The notes: generated by a model not told the origin, from the sequence alone. Numbered from the stretch's first letter, positions 7,641 through 17,540 are shown. The stretch: DNA of 44,492 nt from an uncultured Muribaculaceae bacterium (GCA_947625935.1 CANQQE010000027.1:1-44492); one strand, 5' to 3'. Program-made: numbers and translations.

Positions 7641-8339
7641 ATGATAAAAAAGGCTCTTGAAAAAGTTATCAGCGAGGATATGTCAGATATCTGGTCGATA
7701 CTTGACGGCGATGAAAAACGCCGTATAATCGACCATTTTGAGATTCATCATTTCAAAAAGAATCAGATAATTTACGCAGAGAAAGAAGATCCCGAATACC
7801 TATGGTGCCTGCTCTCAGGGAAAGCGAAATTATTCAAAGACGGTGTAGGCGGCCGAGTTCAGATATTGAGATTGATACGCCCCGTGCAATATTTCGGTTA
7901 CCGGGCATATTTCGCCAACGAGCCTTATGTGTCAAGCGCATCGGCTATCGAACCGTCGACGCTCGGAGCTTTACCAATGTCGCTTGTGGCCGACTTGATA
8001 CAGCACAATATCGATCTCGCATGGTTTTTCATTCACGAGCTGTCACGCAATCTCGGAGGATCGGACACGCGCATAGTCAACCTGACTCAAAAGCATATCC
8101 GTGGACGCCTCGCCGAGGCTCTGATGGTGTTGAAGGACAACTATGGATATGAGGATGACAACTCGACCCTGCGCATCTATATGGGCCGCGAAGATCTCGC
8201 AAATCTTTCAAACATGACCACCTCAAACGCAATACGCACCCTGACCTGTTTCGTCAATGAAAAAATAATCATTGTCGACGGACGGCGCATCAAAATAATC
8301 AATGAGCCGATGCTGCGCAAGATAAGCAAGTTCGGTTAA
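7641..8339 (+). CDS. Crp/Fnr-family transcriptional regulator
   Basis: A 232-residue protein. The ATG at 7641 (MIKKALEKVISEDM) is chosen because the upstream open frame begins with TTG and overlaps the -7 box. Residues about 20-115 form the cyclic-nucleotide-binding-type beta-roll (NQIIYAEKEDPEYLWCLLSG, RIVNLTQ after it). The C-terminal 80 residues carry the winged helix (MGREDLANLSNMTTSNAIRT, DGRRIKII). No N-terminal cysteine cluster is present, so it is not an iron-sulfur FNR; the ligand cannot be read from the sequence. It converges on menE with an 11-nt gap and is divergent from the TPR gene. A role in respiratory or oxygen control, near the menaquinone genes, is plausible but unproven. 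Confidence 0.9.
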   Translation: MIKKALEKVISEDMSDIWSILDGDEKRRIIDHFEIHHFKKNQIIYAEKEDPEYLWCLLSGKAKLFKDGVGGRVQILRLIRPVQYFGYRAYFANEPYVSSASAIEPSTLGALPMSLVADLIQHNIDLAWFFIHELSRNLGGSDTRIVNLTQKHIRGRLAEALMVLKDNYGYEDDNSTLRIYMGREDLANLSNMTTSNAIRTLTCFVNEKIIIVDGRRIKIINEPMLRKISKFG

Positions 8340-8350
8340 TCGAGAAAGAA

Positions 8351-9310
8351 CTACAACAACACTCGTTTGATTTTCCCGCTCGGCGTGCGCTCTAACTTCC
8401 GGCACAGCCTGATTTCATGCGGCACTTTATGGGGATGAACAATCGTTTTGATTCTTGATTTCAATTTGTCGGCATCAATTTCACGGTCATCGCATTCGAC
8501 ATACATAACCATCTCCGTTCCCCATTTGTCATTGGATCGGCCAATCAGATAAAACGGTTTGTCGATAAACTCAGACAGTTCCCGCTCTATCTCCTCAGGG
8601 TGGAGTTTCACACCCCCGGAAATGATGACATTATCCTTCCGACCAAGCCAACGAAATCGCCGGTTGTCGATGAGCTCAACAAGATCATTCGTAACTATAC
8701 GGTCGAATGAATATCCGTCTGCGCATATAATCAAGCGTCGGTCGGTATCCACATCAAACGTAACACCGGGCATAGCCTCAAAAAACGGTTGCCCCAGAGG
8801 TCTCAAAGCAACATGGCTACAGGTCTCGGTCATTCCGTAGGTAGCGACACAGTGGAATGACGCGGATGCGAGACGTCGTTCAAGCAAAGGCGACAAGGGC
8901 GCACCACCGACAATGACATTATTCACTCGGTTGCCCTTCAAATCACCAGTCAGCAGCCATTCGGCCTGTGACGGAACTATCGGCAGCAAATCAATGTCGC
9001 CGTAGAAATCATTCAGCGGTCTGTTTGATGGGGTTTCCATAACTAAACGGCAATCGGCAACGACCGCTCGCACAATCATCATCTTACCTGCGATATATGA
9101 GGCTGACAGTGGTGACACTATTGTTGAGCCGGACGACAAGTTAAAATAATCGCAAGTGGCCGTAGCCGACCTTAACATATCGCCACGCGGGAGCAAAATC
9201 TCTTTAGGTTCGCCGGTGGAACCCGACGTGTGGGCAGTGAAATATTCAGCCCCCGATTTCCATTGGCTTACAAAATCAAGTGTCTGCGGGTCTACTCCTA
9301 TGATTTCCAT
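8351..9310 (-). CDS. menE: o-Succinylbenzoate-CoA ligase (short AMP-binding form)
   Basis: Activates o-succinylbenzoate with ATP and CoA in menaquinone synthesis. At 319 residues it is much shorter than the roughly 450-490-residue MenE of E. coli and Bacillus, but the key parts are there: the phosphate-binding loop HTSGSTGEPKE at about 28, the ATYGMTETC core motif, LGRKDNVIISGGVKLHPEEIE, and the C-terminal lysine motif PSGKIKR. The missing part is at the N-terminus, before the P-loop. Shortened forms are, to my knowledge, usual in Bacteroidetes. It is the last gene of the men run and overlaps menC by 13 nt. No terminator is visible before the converging regulator. Confidence 0.9.
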   Translation of the reverse strand: MEIIGVDPQTLDFVSQWKSGAEYFTAHTSGSTGEPKEILLPRGDMLRSATATCDYFNLSSGSTIVSPLSASYIAGKMMIVRAVVADCRLVMETPSNRPLNDFYGDIDLLPIVPSQAEWLLTGDLKGNRVNNVIVGGAPLSPLLERRLASASFHCVATYGMTETCSHVALRPLGQPFFEAMPGVTFDVDTDRRLIICADGYSFDRIVTNDLVELIDNRRFRWLGRKDNVIISGGVKLHPEEIERELSEFIDKPFYLIGRSNDKWGTEMVMYVECDDREIDADKLKSRIKTIVHPHKVPHEIRLCRKLERTPSGKIKRVLL

Positions 9311-10347
9311 ACCAAATCAGAAAGATTCCACACCGCACCCTTCAGCGTCACGATACCATCGTCAAGTTGTCGCAACGGCGAGGGGATGTTGTTTCGGTAA
9401 AGCATTCCTGTTCCTAACCCCTGAGGCATCGTGAGTGGATATTTCGACACCCACTGCGCTATGGCGTTTAGCCCGACGTTTGACTCCAACGCCGATGTCG
9501 CCCACCAACCGATACCTAATGAGTCGGCAATAGATATCCATCTGTCGGCGTCGGCAAAACCTCCGCACAACGATGGCTTCAGTATTATGTATCGCGGTTT
9601 AATCGCCTTGAGTAATTCGAGTTTTTGACGGTCATCCCGGCATCCGATCAATTCCTCGTCGAGCGCAATGGGTATTGGGCTTTTCTTTGCCAAATCGGCC
9701 ATATGATTCCACTGGCTGCGTTTTACGGGCTGTTCGATTGAATGGATTCCGAAATCGGCAAGACGTTTGAGTTTCGACATAGCCTCACCGATTGGAAACG
9801 CTTCATTAGCGTCAAGCCGCAACTCAATCTCTTGTGGAGAAAAACGGTTCCTTATGTGGCGAATCAGATCAAGTTCCTCATCAAAGTCAATTCCGCCGAT
9901 TTTAAGTTTCAGGCAGCGAAAACCGACATTGTATTTGGCTTTGATGCGCTCAAGCATCTCGTCATGGCTTCCCATCCAAACGAGCCCATTAATCTTAATA
10001 GACGATTCAGAACGGCTCCATGGCGAATCGACAAGCATACGCTTCCCGCCGTTAGCCAAATCGAGCATAGCCGTTTCCAGACCGAAGCGAATGGAACTAT
10101 AAGGGATGTCGGCGATGTTGACCAAATGCACATAACGGCAAGTTTGCGATAAAACCGCTTCATAATCAGGGATATCGTCATGACTTAGTCCTCGGAACAA
10201 GGCGCACTCCCCTACTCCGAAAACTTCGGGCGAAGCATCGTCCCATACTTTGACAAAGAAGGTTTCCTTAACCCTCATTGTCGACCGTGATGTCTTGGCC
10301 GGCTCGTTAAACGCCAGAAAGTATCGGCAATACGCGGCTCTGAGCAT
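9298..10347 (-). CDS. menC: o-Succinylbenzoate synthase
   Basis: Dehydrates SHCHC to o-succinylbenzoate in menaquinone synthesis. It has 349 residues and belongs to the enolase superfamily. The acid-base lysine motif LKLKIGG, the metal ligands in LRLDANEAF, IEQPV and IALDEELIG, and KPSLCGGF are all present. The ATG at 10347 is preferred over the TTG one codon upstream; it shares one base with the menB stop (TGATG), which indicates translational coupling. The end overlaps menE by 13 nt. Confidence 0.93.
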   Translation of the reverse strand: MLRAAYCRYFLAFNEPAKTSRSTMRVKETFFVKVWDDASPEVFGVGECALFRGLSHDDIPDYEAVLSQTCRYVHLVNIADIPYSSIRFGLETAMLDLANGGKRMLVDSPWSRSESSIKINGLVWMGSHDEMLERIKAKYNVGFRCLKLKIGGIDFDEELDLIRHIRNRFSPQEIELRLDANEAFPIGEAMSKLKRLADFGIHSIEQPVKRSQWNHMADLAKKSPIPIALDEELIGCRDDRQKLELLKAIKPRYIILKPSLCGGFADADRWISIADSLGIGWWATSALESNVGLNAIAQWVSKYPLTMPQGLGTGMLYRNNIPSPLRQLDDGIVTLKGAVWNLSDLVWKS

Positions 10348-11171
10348 CAACCCGGAAATTTAGGGAACTGGTCGAAGTCGGGATCACGCTTTTCAAGGAA
10401 TGCGTTTTTACCTTCTTGCGCCTCCGCCATCAAATAGTACATCAGAGTCGCGTCGCCTGCAAACTCCATAAGCCCACGCTGGCCATCAAGCTCCGCATTA
10501 AGAGCTCGCTTAATCATGCGTATGGCCATGGGACTGCGCTTCAAAATGGTCTCACACCATTCCACAGTTTCATCCTCAAGTCGTTCAAAAGGAACAACAG
10601 CATTAATCATCCCCATCTCCAAAGCCTCGGCGGCGGTGTATTGACGACAAAGGAACCAAATTTCACGAGCTTTTTTCTGACCGACACATCGTGCGAGATA
10701 TGAGGAGCCGAATCCGGCATCGAAACTGCCCACTTTAGGCCCGGTCTGGCCAAAACGAGCATTATCGCTTGCTATCGAGAGATCGCAGACTACCTGAAGC
10801 ACATTACCTCCGCCAATGGAGTAACCATTGACCATGGCAATTACAGGCTTCGGAATGGAACGAATCGCTTTGTGCAAATCGAGGACATTAAGGCGGGGTA
10901 CACCGTTGTCATCAATGTATCCACCTACCCCTTTGACATTTTGGTCCCCTCCTGAGCAGAAAGCTTTGTCACCTGCGCCTGTGAGTATAATCACGCCGAT
11001 TTCGGGTGATTCACGACAATAGTCCATAGCATCAAGCATCTCGCGGTTGGTCTGTGGACGAAACGCATTATAGACTTTCGGACGATTGATTGTAATCTTG
11101 GCAATCCGCCCAAAACGTTCAAACAAAATATCTTCGTATTCTTTTATCTTAATCCATTGACGTTGTGACAT
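10347..11171 (-). CDS. menB: 1,4-Dihydroxy-2-naphthoyl-CoA synthase
   Basis: A crotonase-fold enzyme that closes the naphthoquinone ring of o-succinylbenzoyl-CoA. It has 274 residues, the family's usual length. Visible are [17 protein letters not shown] (oxyanion loop), [40 protein letters not shown], and the C-terminal [14 protein letters not shown] ending typical of MenB. It lies 6 nt after menD and overlaps menC by one base. The order menD-B-C-E is the common Bacteroidetes arrangement; no menF or menH is visible in the window. Confidence 0.96.
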   Translation of the reverse strand: MSQRQWIKIKEYEDILFERFGRIAKITINRPKVYNAFRPQTNREMLDAMDYCRESPEIGVIILTGAGDKAFCSGGDQNVKGVGGYIDDNGVPRLNVLDLHKAIRSIPKPVIAMVNGYSIGGGNVLQVVCDLSIASDNARFGQTGPKVGSFDAGFGSSYLARCVGQKKAREIWFLCRQYTAAEALEMGMINAVVPFERLEDETVEWCETILKRSPMAIRMIKRALNAELDGQRGLMEFAGDATLMYYLMAEAQEGKNAFLEKRDPDFDQFPKFPG

Positions 11172-11177
11172 AATAGT

Positions 11178-12890
11178 TTATGGTCTTAGTTTGGTTGATT
11201 TATTCCGATTAAAATATTGCTTTAACACTTCAGCACTTAGCAGCCCATCGGTGTGTATGGCGAGCAATGCGGGGTGAGATTTTTCAGACGCAAAATCGGA
11301 AAACACAGACTCCAAATCGTCTGACTCCGATGCCTCAAAGAAGGAGAACCCATAACCCTCACACAATTTATCGAGCGGTAAATTAGCACCACAAGCAAAA
11401 TACTCGTTGAGTTCGGGCAATGATGATGTCGATCCGATAAAACGGAATATCGCACCTCCACCATTACAAAAAACCACCATTTTAAAGTTGGGGCTAATCA
11501 AATTCGAGGCCAAAGCACCGACATCATACTGCGCGCTCATGTCACCCGTAATCAACAAAGTCACCCCTTGATATGCAAATGACGCACCAATGGCTGTTGA
11601 AGTAGATCCGTCAATGCCGCTAACACCACGGTTGCAATCATACCTGGCTATTTTGGCCGAAGAAAACAATTGAGAGTAACGTATCGAAGTCCCATTGGAC
11701 AATTGCAGATTCCACCCTTTGGGTATCAACGGATATATGCGCGCAAATGCCGTCAAATCACACCATGGAGCAGATGAAATAAATTCATCATGGGAACTTG
11801 CGGAGTTCTGTCGCAAACGTTTCCACATCGCTCCATAGACATCAAATGACTTATGCGCCTGTACGGCCGAACTCAACTGAGAGAAAAACGCCCCCGGCTT
11901 CATGAGTATTCTGCGTTCAAGTGACTGGAAGCAATCCACGGTATGTTCATTATGGCCTATATGCCAATGCCGCAACCCAGGTGACTGCCTGAGAAAACGT
12001 TTCACAAGCCGCGACACCAGCGCACCGCCACAAGTAATCACGACATCAGGGCGGAATTTATCTATGTCAGTCTCGGGTATAGCGCACAAAACGCTATCAA
12101 TACATGACACAAGATCGGGAAAACGCAAATTAGACAGGTTCTCGGCAAGCACAACAAAATTGGGCATCTTGGCAAGTTTGGCCAACGCCCGGTTAAGTCC
12201 TTCATCGGGAGGCATGAAACCTGCCACAACCATCACCTTGCGGGGAGCTCCAAGTTGCGACGCGAGCCAACGTATTTCGCCCAACGACGCATCTTCGCGC
12301 GGACGTGTGACCGCAATAAAACGTTCGTCATTATGTCGCAACACCGCAGTCATAGGCGTAAGCGGTTCATCGACCGACATATTTATATGCACAGGACCGC
12401 GGCAATCTCCGCAAGCGGTTATCAACGCATCGTTTATCTCTCTGTTCAGCCACCATACCTCAGTCTCACCGGCGCATTCGGCTTTTAACGCATAGGTTTT
12501 CTTGACAAAATTTGTAAGCGCTCCGGGTTGGCGCAGGGTCTGGCTGTCATCCTGATCAATCCATTCAGCCGGGCGGTCGGCCGATATTACAATAAGCGGC
12601 AAATGCTTATAATAGGCTTCGGCCACAGCAGGCGCATAGTTAAGCAAGGCGGTTCCCGATGTGCACACGACAGCCACCGGTTGTCCCGTAATCTCCGCTA
12701 TGCCGAGAGCGATAAAAGCCGCCGACCGCTCATCTACGACAACACGCGTTTCAATTTCTTTATTGCGAGCGAGCGATACAACTATTGGGGCATTACGCGA
12801 TCCAGGCGAAAGTATGGCGGTTTTTACGCCATGCCTGACCAACAGACCGGCAAGAATGTTACATCCGTCTTTATCTACTACGGCAGCCAT
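11178..12890 (-). CDS. menD: SEPHCHC synthase (2-succinyl-5-enolpyruvyl-6-hydroxy-3-cyclohexene-1-carboxylate synthase)
   Basis: A thiamin-diphosphate enzyme joining isochorismate and 2-oxoglutarate, the first committed step of menaquinone synthesis. The ATG at 12890 (MAAVVDKDGCN) gives 570 residues; the frame is open upstream but that would run deep into the aminopeptidase gene. N-terminal landmarks are GVKTAILSPGSRNAPI and DERSAAFIALGIAE. The ThDP/Mg motif is GDMSAQYDVGALAS to VVFCNGGG near residue 448. The stop of the aminopeptidase and this start share a base (TGATG), so the genes are coupled. menF is not upstream as it often is; an M18 peptidase occupies that place. Confidence 0.95.
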   Translation of the reverse strand: MAAVVDKDGCNILAGLLVRHGVKTAILSPGSRNAPIVVSLARNKEIETRVVVDERSAAFIALGIAEITGQPVAVVCTSGTALLNYAPAVAEAYYKHLPLIVISADRPAEWIDQDDSQTLRQPGALTNFVKKTYALKAECAGETEVWWLNREINDALITACGDCRGPVHINMSVDEPLTPMTAVLRHNDERFIAVTRPREDASLGEIRWLASQLGAPRKVMVVAGFMPPDEGLNRALAKLAKMPNFVVLAENLSNLRFPDLVSCIDSVLCAIPETDIDKFRPDVVITCGGALVSRLVKRFLRQSPGLRHWHIGHNEHTVDCFQSLERRILMKPGAFFSQLSSAVQAHKSFDVYGAMWKRLRQNSASSHDEFISSAPWCDLTAFARIYPLIPKGWNLQLSNGTSIRYSQLFSSAKIARYDCNRGVSGIDGSTSTAIGASFAYQGVTLLITGDMSAQYDVGALASNLISPNFKMVVFCNGGGAIFRFIGSTSSLPELNEYFACGANLPLDKLCEGYGFSFFEASESDDLESVFSDFASEKSHPALLAIHTDGLLSAEVLKQYFNRNKSTKLRP

Positions 12891-14194
12891 CAAATGTCGT
12901 AGAAATATGTAAACGCCTTCGTTATATAGCAATGGTCAAGCGGCGAAGCTGTCTCACGCACCGAGTGCATAGCCCATATTGCGGCTCCCATATCGACACC
13001 CCGCAAATCAATCTGCGATGTCAGGATGTTGCCGAGAGTAGAGCCACCGGCACTGTCGCTATGATTAACAAAATACTGGAACGGAACTCCCGCACCTTCA
13101 CACACAGACCTGAACACCGCCGCACTTTGAGCGTCTGTCATGTATTTGCAGTTGGCGTTAATCTTTATAGCCGGACCACCGCCCAGCACAGGATGGTTGG
13201 TGGGGTCGTGTTTTTCGGGATAATTGGGGTGAAGCGCATGGGCATTATCGGCCGATACCATAAACGATGAATCGATAGCGCGGAGTAGTGTCTCGTTGTC
13301 ACCACCAATTGAATCGTTAATGCGTGTCAACAGATTATAAAGCACCGGCGAGGCCGCCCCCTGCTTTGTGCCGCTTCCCGTCTCCTCGTTATCAAACACA
13401 GCCATAATCTGAGTCATTTTTGACGGCTTAGACGAAAGCAATGCCGTCAACGACGCATGAACCATGCTAAGGTCATCAAGCCGGCCTGATGTCAGGAAAT
13501 CGTTATTCGCCCCCACCAGAACGGCAGGAGTGGTGTCATAAAGCGACATATCGAAATCAAGAATATCGTTAACATCAACACAAGCTTTATCAGCAACCAT
13601 TTTTAGCAGATAGCCATTGGCGTTGACATCGTTTTTAAGTTGGGCAAGCACCGGCATCATATCCTTTTGTTTTGACAACGGGTTACCTTCATTAACGCTG
13701 CGGTTGAAATGAATGGCGAGATGGGGTATGGTCAGCAAAGGAGAATCAAAACGAACTATCTTGACCTCAGGGCGCAAAAGGTTGTCGCTTTTGACAATCA
13801 CGCGTCCGGCCAATGACAAAGGTCTATCAAACCAGGTATAGAGTATCGGACCACCATAGACCTCGGTATTTAGCCTCAATACACCACCGTCGCTCAACAT
13901 CTCAGGCGAGGGCTTGACTCTGAATCCCGGTGAGTCGCTATGAGAACTGATGATTTTAAAACCATCGGTCGGAGTTCCGTTTCCGACCACGAACGCAAAC
14001 AAAGCTGAATCATTTTTGGTCATAAAATATTTCCCACCTTGAGCAAGTTGCCATCGGTCGGATGGATTGAGTTTAACAAATCCAGCCGTTTCCAATCGCT
14101 CCGAGATAGTTTTCACGGCAAGAAAATTGCAAACGCTCGAATCCATAAACGACATCAAGTCGCCAATCAGTCCATGGTTATCAGTATTCATCAT
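12890..14194 (-). CDS. M18-family aminopeptidase
   Basis: A cytosolic zinc aminopeptidase of the aspartyl aminopeptidase/ApeB type, 434 residues, normal for the family. Metal-ligand motifs are visible: SSHSDSPGFRVKP (about 85), DNEETGSGT (about 265), SADNAHALHPNYPEKHD (about 312) and VNHSDSAGGSTLGNI (about 378). These dinuclear enzymes remove acidic or neutral N-terminal residues. Two ATGs in a row (14194, 14191) are possible starts; the first makes an ATGA overlap with the upstream OstA-like stop. There is no known link to menaquinone synthesis; it probably just shares the transcript. Confidence 0.93.
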   Translation of the reverse strand: MMNTDNHGLIGDLMSFMDSSVCNFLAVKTISERLETAGFVKLNPSDRWQLAQGGKYFMTKNDSALFAFVVGNGTPTDGFKIISSHSDSPGFRVKPSPEMLSDGGVLRLNTEVYGGPILYTWFDRPLSLAGRVIVKSDNLLRPEVKIVRFDSPLLTIPHLAIHFNRSVNEGNPLSKQKDMMPVLAQLKNDVNANGYLLKMVADKACVDVNDILDFDMSLYDTTPAVLVGANNDFLTSGRLDDLSMVHASLTALLSSKPSKMTQIMAVFDNEETGSGTKQGAASPVLYNLLTRINDSIGGDNETLLRAIDSSFMVSADNAHALHPNYPEKHDPTNHPVLGGGPAIKINANCKYMTDAQSAAVFRSVCEGAGVPFQYFVNHSDSAGGSTLGNILTSQIDLRGVDMGAAIWAMHSVRETASPLDHCYITKAFTYFYDI

Positions 14195-15978
14195 TCTTTA
14201 GGTTTAGGAGATTGATTTTCTTTTTCGGAAGGTGCGACGGGAGCAGGAGCCACTGAACGATGCCTCTCCGTCGGATCGGGAACCGCTAAAAGCTCGGTCA
14301 TTCCGTCGGGATAATTAAAAACATCCTCGGGTGATACAGGCCGCAAGTCACCATACCATTTGAACTGCGGCAGGTAGTACAAGGATTTTTTTGCAAGATA
14401 TAGCGGTGTGCCTGTGCCGTTGGTCTGAGGCCACAGCTTCATTTTCTCAAGCTGACGCTTATTGAAGTCGGCAGCAAGGAAACTACTCTCGACATTGAAT
14501 ATCTTATTGTAGGTAGAGTCACTTTCCTGAGGCAGGAATATCGCCTGAACGTTGCCGCTGACATCAAGATGTTTCAAATCTTGATTCTCAAAATACGCTT
14601 TCATCACTTTTCCGCTCAACTGATTGTAGAATCCCTCCTCTATCGCTTCGGCCATTAAACCGAATCTCGGAAGATTGGCCCAATCGGCTGTCGAATCATT
14701 GAAATGCACCTCGATAGTGTTACCGAATATCTGACGTTCACCACTCCACACTATCGGATGTATGTCAAGATACATCATCGAGTCGCGCTGCACAAATGTA
14801 AGGGAATCGCAAAGCCCCTGAATATCGACACGATAAAATCTGACACGGGGGTTTACCACGACATAATGCGTGGTGTCGGCATAAGCCTTACGGATTGAGT
14901 CAGCGGGAATCTCATTTATAACCCTGAAAGCTCTGATCGTGTCACCATGCATATATAATGTGTCTTGTCCCGAATACTCCATTCCGAGAGCGCGACCCGT
15001 TACGAATGCACTATCGGTCAGCTCGTTGTAAAAGCCATAATCACCCTTTAGTGTAGTTTTTTTCACAGAGTCGGTCATAACCATGTTGCCAAACGCTTCA
15101 CCATAGCCTCGTTTTCTATCATAGAACAGCGTATCTCCGGTCAAGGTTTTATCGGTTTTTGTCACAACCAAAGAACGGTCATAGAGATCGGCCATACCAT
15201 CATTTGTATTGTATGTGCCATTAGAAGTGAAAATCGTTCCCTGAGCATTGATAATCTCAGAGTAACAAACCAATTCGGCTATATGTGTGCCTGTGTTGTA
15301 AAGCAACGTGTCGGTATAGATGTCGAGGGTGTCTTTCTGAGAACGTGAATTAAGATGCACTTGCCCGTAGAAATTTGCGTCTTTGGAATTGGGACTGTAT
15401 TCCCCCTCTATTGACTCCAGACGATTCTGTTTATCGGTCAACACTCCCCCCACATTATAATAACCGAGATTAATTGCCATATCATAGTTGAACACATCTG
15501 TTTCAAGCATGACATCACGATTAATCAGGCGTACTTTCTTGCCCGGCGACGCAAACAGCTCGGCAAGTTCTTTCTCTCCGTTGTAACTCAACTCGTCGGC
15601 ATACACGAACAGAGTGTCGCCTTGCTCCATCCTGACGTTACCGTATGCGTCGAGTGAATTGTCAGTGTCATAGAAATGCGCACTGTCACAGTACATGAAC
15701 ATATCACCTTTGCGGAACTCCACATTGCCAACAACGAGCTGGTAGTCGGTACCCTCCCGCATGGTCAGCTCATCGGCCCGTTCAAGGAATACTTTGTCGC
15801 GCTGATAGCGATTAGCTGTTGGTATAGTTGGCCGTATTGGAGTATTATCGGGTGTTTGTGCCACCGCAATGCTCAAAGCCAATACCGATAGCGCAGCGAC
15901 CACGGCATAACGGCCGCCAGTCTTTCGCTTTGGGCAGTTGGATTTTCCCAATCTATCTGCAGGTTTCATTATCCCCAT
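14191..15978 (-). CDS. OstA/LptA-like periplasmic protein
   Basis: A 595-residue exported protein. The N-terminus has a basic stretch and a hydrophobic segment (YAVVAALSVLALSIAVAQ), a signal peptide after about 25 residues; the start may be at 15978 or at 15969. The rest is beta-rich and repetitive: many strands such as GNVEFRKGDMFMYCDSAHFY, GNVRMEQGDTLFVYADELSY and GDTLFYDRKRGYGEAFGNMVM resemble the beta-jellyroll of OstA/LptA, which carries LPS across the periplasm. Bacteroidetes have long OstA-like proteins of this kind (PF13100). The tail is rich in Pro, Glu and Lys. It sits between a parvulin-type chaperone and the peptidase in one transcript, which fits a role in outer-membrane assembly. 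Confidence 0.85.
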   Translation of the reverse strand: MGIMKPADRLGKSNCPKRKTGGRYAVVAALSVLALSIAVAQTPDNTPIRPTIPTANRYQRDKVFLERADELTMREGTDYQLVVGNVEFRKGDMFMYCDSAHFYDTDNSLDAYGNVRMEQGDTLFVYADELSYNGEKELAELFASPGKKVRLINRDVMLETDVFNYDMAINLGYYNVGGVLTDKQNRLESIEGEYSPNSKDANFYGQVHLNSRSQKDTLDIYTDTLLYNTGTHIAELVCYSEIINAQGTIFTSNGTYNTNDGMADLYDRSLVVTKTDKTLTGDTLFYDRKRGYGEAFGNMVMTDSVKKTTLKGDYGFYNELTDSAFVTGRALGMEYSGQDTLYMHGDTIRAFRVINEIPADSIRKAYADTTHYVVVNPRVRFYRVDIQGLCDSLTFVQRDSMMYLDIHPIVWSGERQIFGNTIEVHFNDSTADWANLPRFGLMAEAIEEGFYNQLSGKVMKAYFENQDLKHLDVSGNVQAIFLPQESDSTYNKIFNVESSFLAADFNKRQLEKMKLWPQTNGTGTPLYLAKKSLYYLPQFKWYGDLRPVSPEDVFNYPDGMTELLAVPDPTERHRSVAPAPVAPSEKENQSPKPKE

Positions 15979-16020
15979 TTAATTATACAGCAAGACAATC
16001 AGGTTACGGGATGGACCGGT

Positions 16021-17382
16021 TTATTTTTTCAACCATCCTGAATGCTGAAAGTTGCAGTCGCGCCAGCCATCTTCGATGCGCACATATGTGTCATTGATTT
16101 TGCGCGCGATCCAATCGTTAAGCACTTTGGTACGAGCCGAATTTTCATACATACCTTTGATCAACTGGTAATCGTCGGCAAGATTGGCCTTATGCGGTTC
16201 GATACGCGATGACAGCTTGACCATCGCTACTATATCGCGATTGCGTTTTGGGTCCTTCATAATGAAAGGATGTGAAATCTCCCCTACTTTGAGAGTATCA
16301 ACAACCTTTGCCACCTCTTGAGGCAGATCTGCCATTTCAAAACGCGGAGTACCGTTTTTCTCATTGACCATCATACCGCGGCTATTGCGCGTATCCTTAT
16401 CCTGGGAGATATATGGCGCAGCTTCCTCAAACGTGAATTTTTTATGATCAACGATGTCGGCACGCACCGAGTCAAGACGATTCACGGCTTTTATCAAGTC
16501 GGCATCGGCAACCTTTGGACGAAGCAGAATGTGTCGAGTGTTTATGCGGTCGCCACGTTTCTCTATCAATTGTATGATGTGGTAACCATATTGTGTTTCG
16601 ACAATTTTTGACACTTTCTTAGGGTCATTGAGATTAAACGCCACCGCCGCATACTCAGGGACAAGCTGCCCGCGGCCCATAAAGCCGATTTCGCCACCTC
16701 TTACAGAACTGCCATCCTCAGAATATAGAATGGCGAGCGTAGAGAACTCACTCTCACCTCTATTGACTCGATCGGTGAAGTCGCGCAGGCGCGCTTTCAC
16801 ATCCTCAATCTCCTGCACGGGAATGATGGGATTGATTGTGATAATCTGCGCCTCGACCTGAAGCGGTACATAAGGAATGCTGTCGGCAGGCAATTTGTCG
16901 AAATAACGCCGGACATCAGACGGTGTCGTCTTCAGGTTCTTCGTGAGCGACCTCTGCACCTCCTGGACCCTATAGCCGTTGCGCCGCATATCGGCCATAG
17001 ATTCGCGTATTTCGGGCATTGACTTTCGGAAATATGACTCAACCTTCTCTTTCGATCCGAGATTTGATACCAGATAGTTTATACGGCTGTCCACTTCCTG
17101 TAACACTACCGACTCAGGCACTTCCACAGTGTCAAGATCGGCCTGATGCAGGAACAGTTTTTCAATAGCAATCTGTTCAGGAATCACGCAATAAGGGTCA
17201 CCGTTGATGGGTGTGCGCTCATATTGCATCTGCTGGTACATCTCCTCAATTTCCGATTTATATATCGGCGTGTCACCGACCACCCAGGCCACTTCTTCCG
17301 CAATATTATTCTGGGCAATACACCATGTGGCCGCAGCGGCGCACGCTATAGTCAAAGTTACGTTCTTAATATTCACAATCAT
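16021..17382 (-). CDS. SurA-like parvulin peptidyl-prolyl isomerase
   Basis: A periplasmic chaperone and isomerase, 453 residues with a signal peptide (VTLTIACAAAATWCIAQ). The SurA N-terminal helical region (about 25-170) opens with EVAWVVGDTPIYKSEIEEM, then two parvulin domains follow. The first runs about 175-275, with EVEAQIITI-type strand, GGEIGFMGRGQLVPEYAAVAF and YGYHIIQLIEKRG; the second starts at NTRHILLRP. It is the first gene of the run leading to the men genes and has a well-formed promoter at 17421-17452. SurA-type proteins escort beta-barrel precursors to the BAM machinery. A terminator of the next gene upstream separates it from the second PPIase. Confidence 0.92.
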   Translation of the reverse strand: MIVNIKNVTLTIACAAAATWCIAQNNIAEEVAWVVGDTPIYKSEIEEMYQQMQYERTPINGDPYCVIPEQIAIEKLFLHQADLDTVEVPESVVLQEVDSRINYLVSNLGSKEKVESYFRKSMPEIRESMADMRRNGYRVQEVQRSLTKNLKTTPSDVRRYFDKLPADSIPYVPLQVEAQIITINPIIPVQEIEDVKARLRDFTDRVNRGESEFSTLAILYSEDGSSVRGGEIGFMGRGQLVPEYAAVAFNLNDPKKVSKIVETQYGYHIIQLIEKRGDRINTRHILLRPKVADADLIKAVNRLDSVRADIVDHKKFTFEEAAPYISQDKDTRNSRGMMVNEKNGTPRFEMADLPQEVAKVVDTLKVGEISHPFIMKDPKRNRDIVAMVKLSSRIEPHKANLADDYQLIKGMYENSARTKVLNDWIARKINDTYVRIEDGWRDCNFQHSGWLKK

Positions 17383-17420
17383 CGTGATATTTGATGAATA
17401 ATCGGGTTTATTTCAACTCA

Positions 17421-17452
17421 CAAAAGTAATCATACTTTTTCATTTGAGCAAC
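17421..17452 (-). promoter_or_regulatory. Bacteroidetes-type promoter of the surA-like/ostA/men run
   Basis: On the minus strand GTTG (17452-17449), a 20-bp spacer and TACTTTTG (17428-17421) fit the consensus. The leader would be about 30 nt. It probably drives all seven genes down to menE. Confidence 0.6.
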
Positions 17453-17540
17453 CCGTATGTTTTAACATAATATAAAAGCCAAAACGATGATAAAACGTAT
17501 GCGCCTCACGCAAAGAATAACAATCGCAGTCTAATCGGCA

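Noticed and set aside
8351-9310. Short menE as a truncated pseudogene
   Set aside because: The frame is intact, the AMP-binding and C-terminal lysine motifs are present, and shortened MenE forms are, as far as I know, normal in the phylum.
9742-10152. Open frame of 136 codons opposite menC
   Set aside because: It is fully contained in menC, has no homology that I recognise and no start signal.
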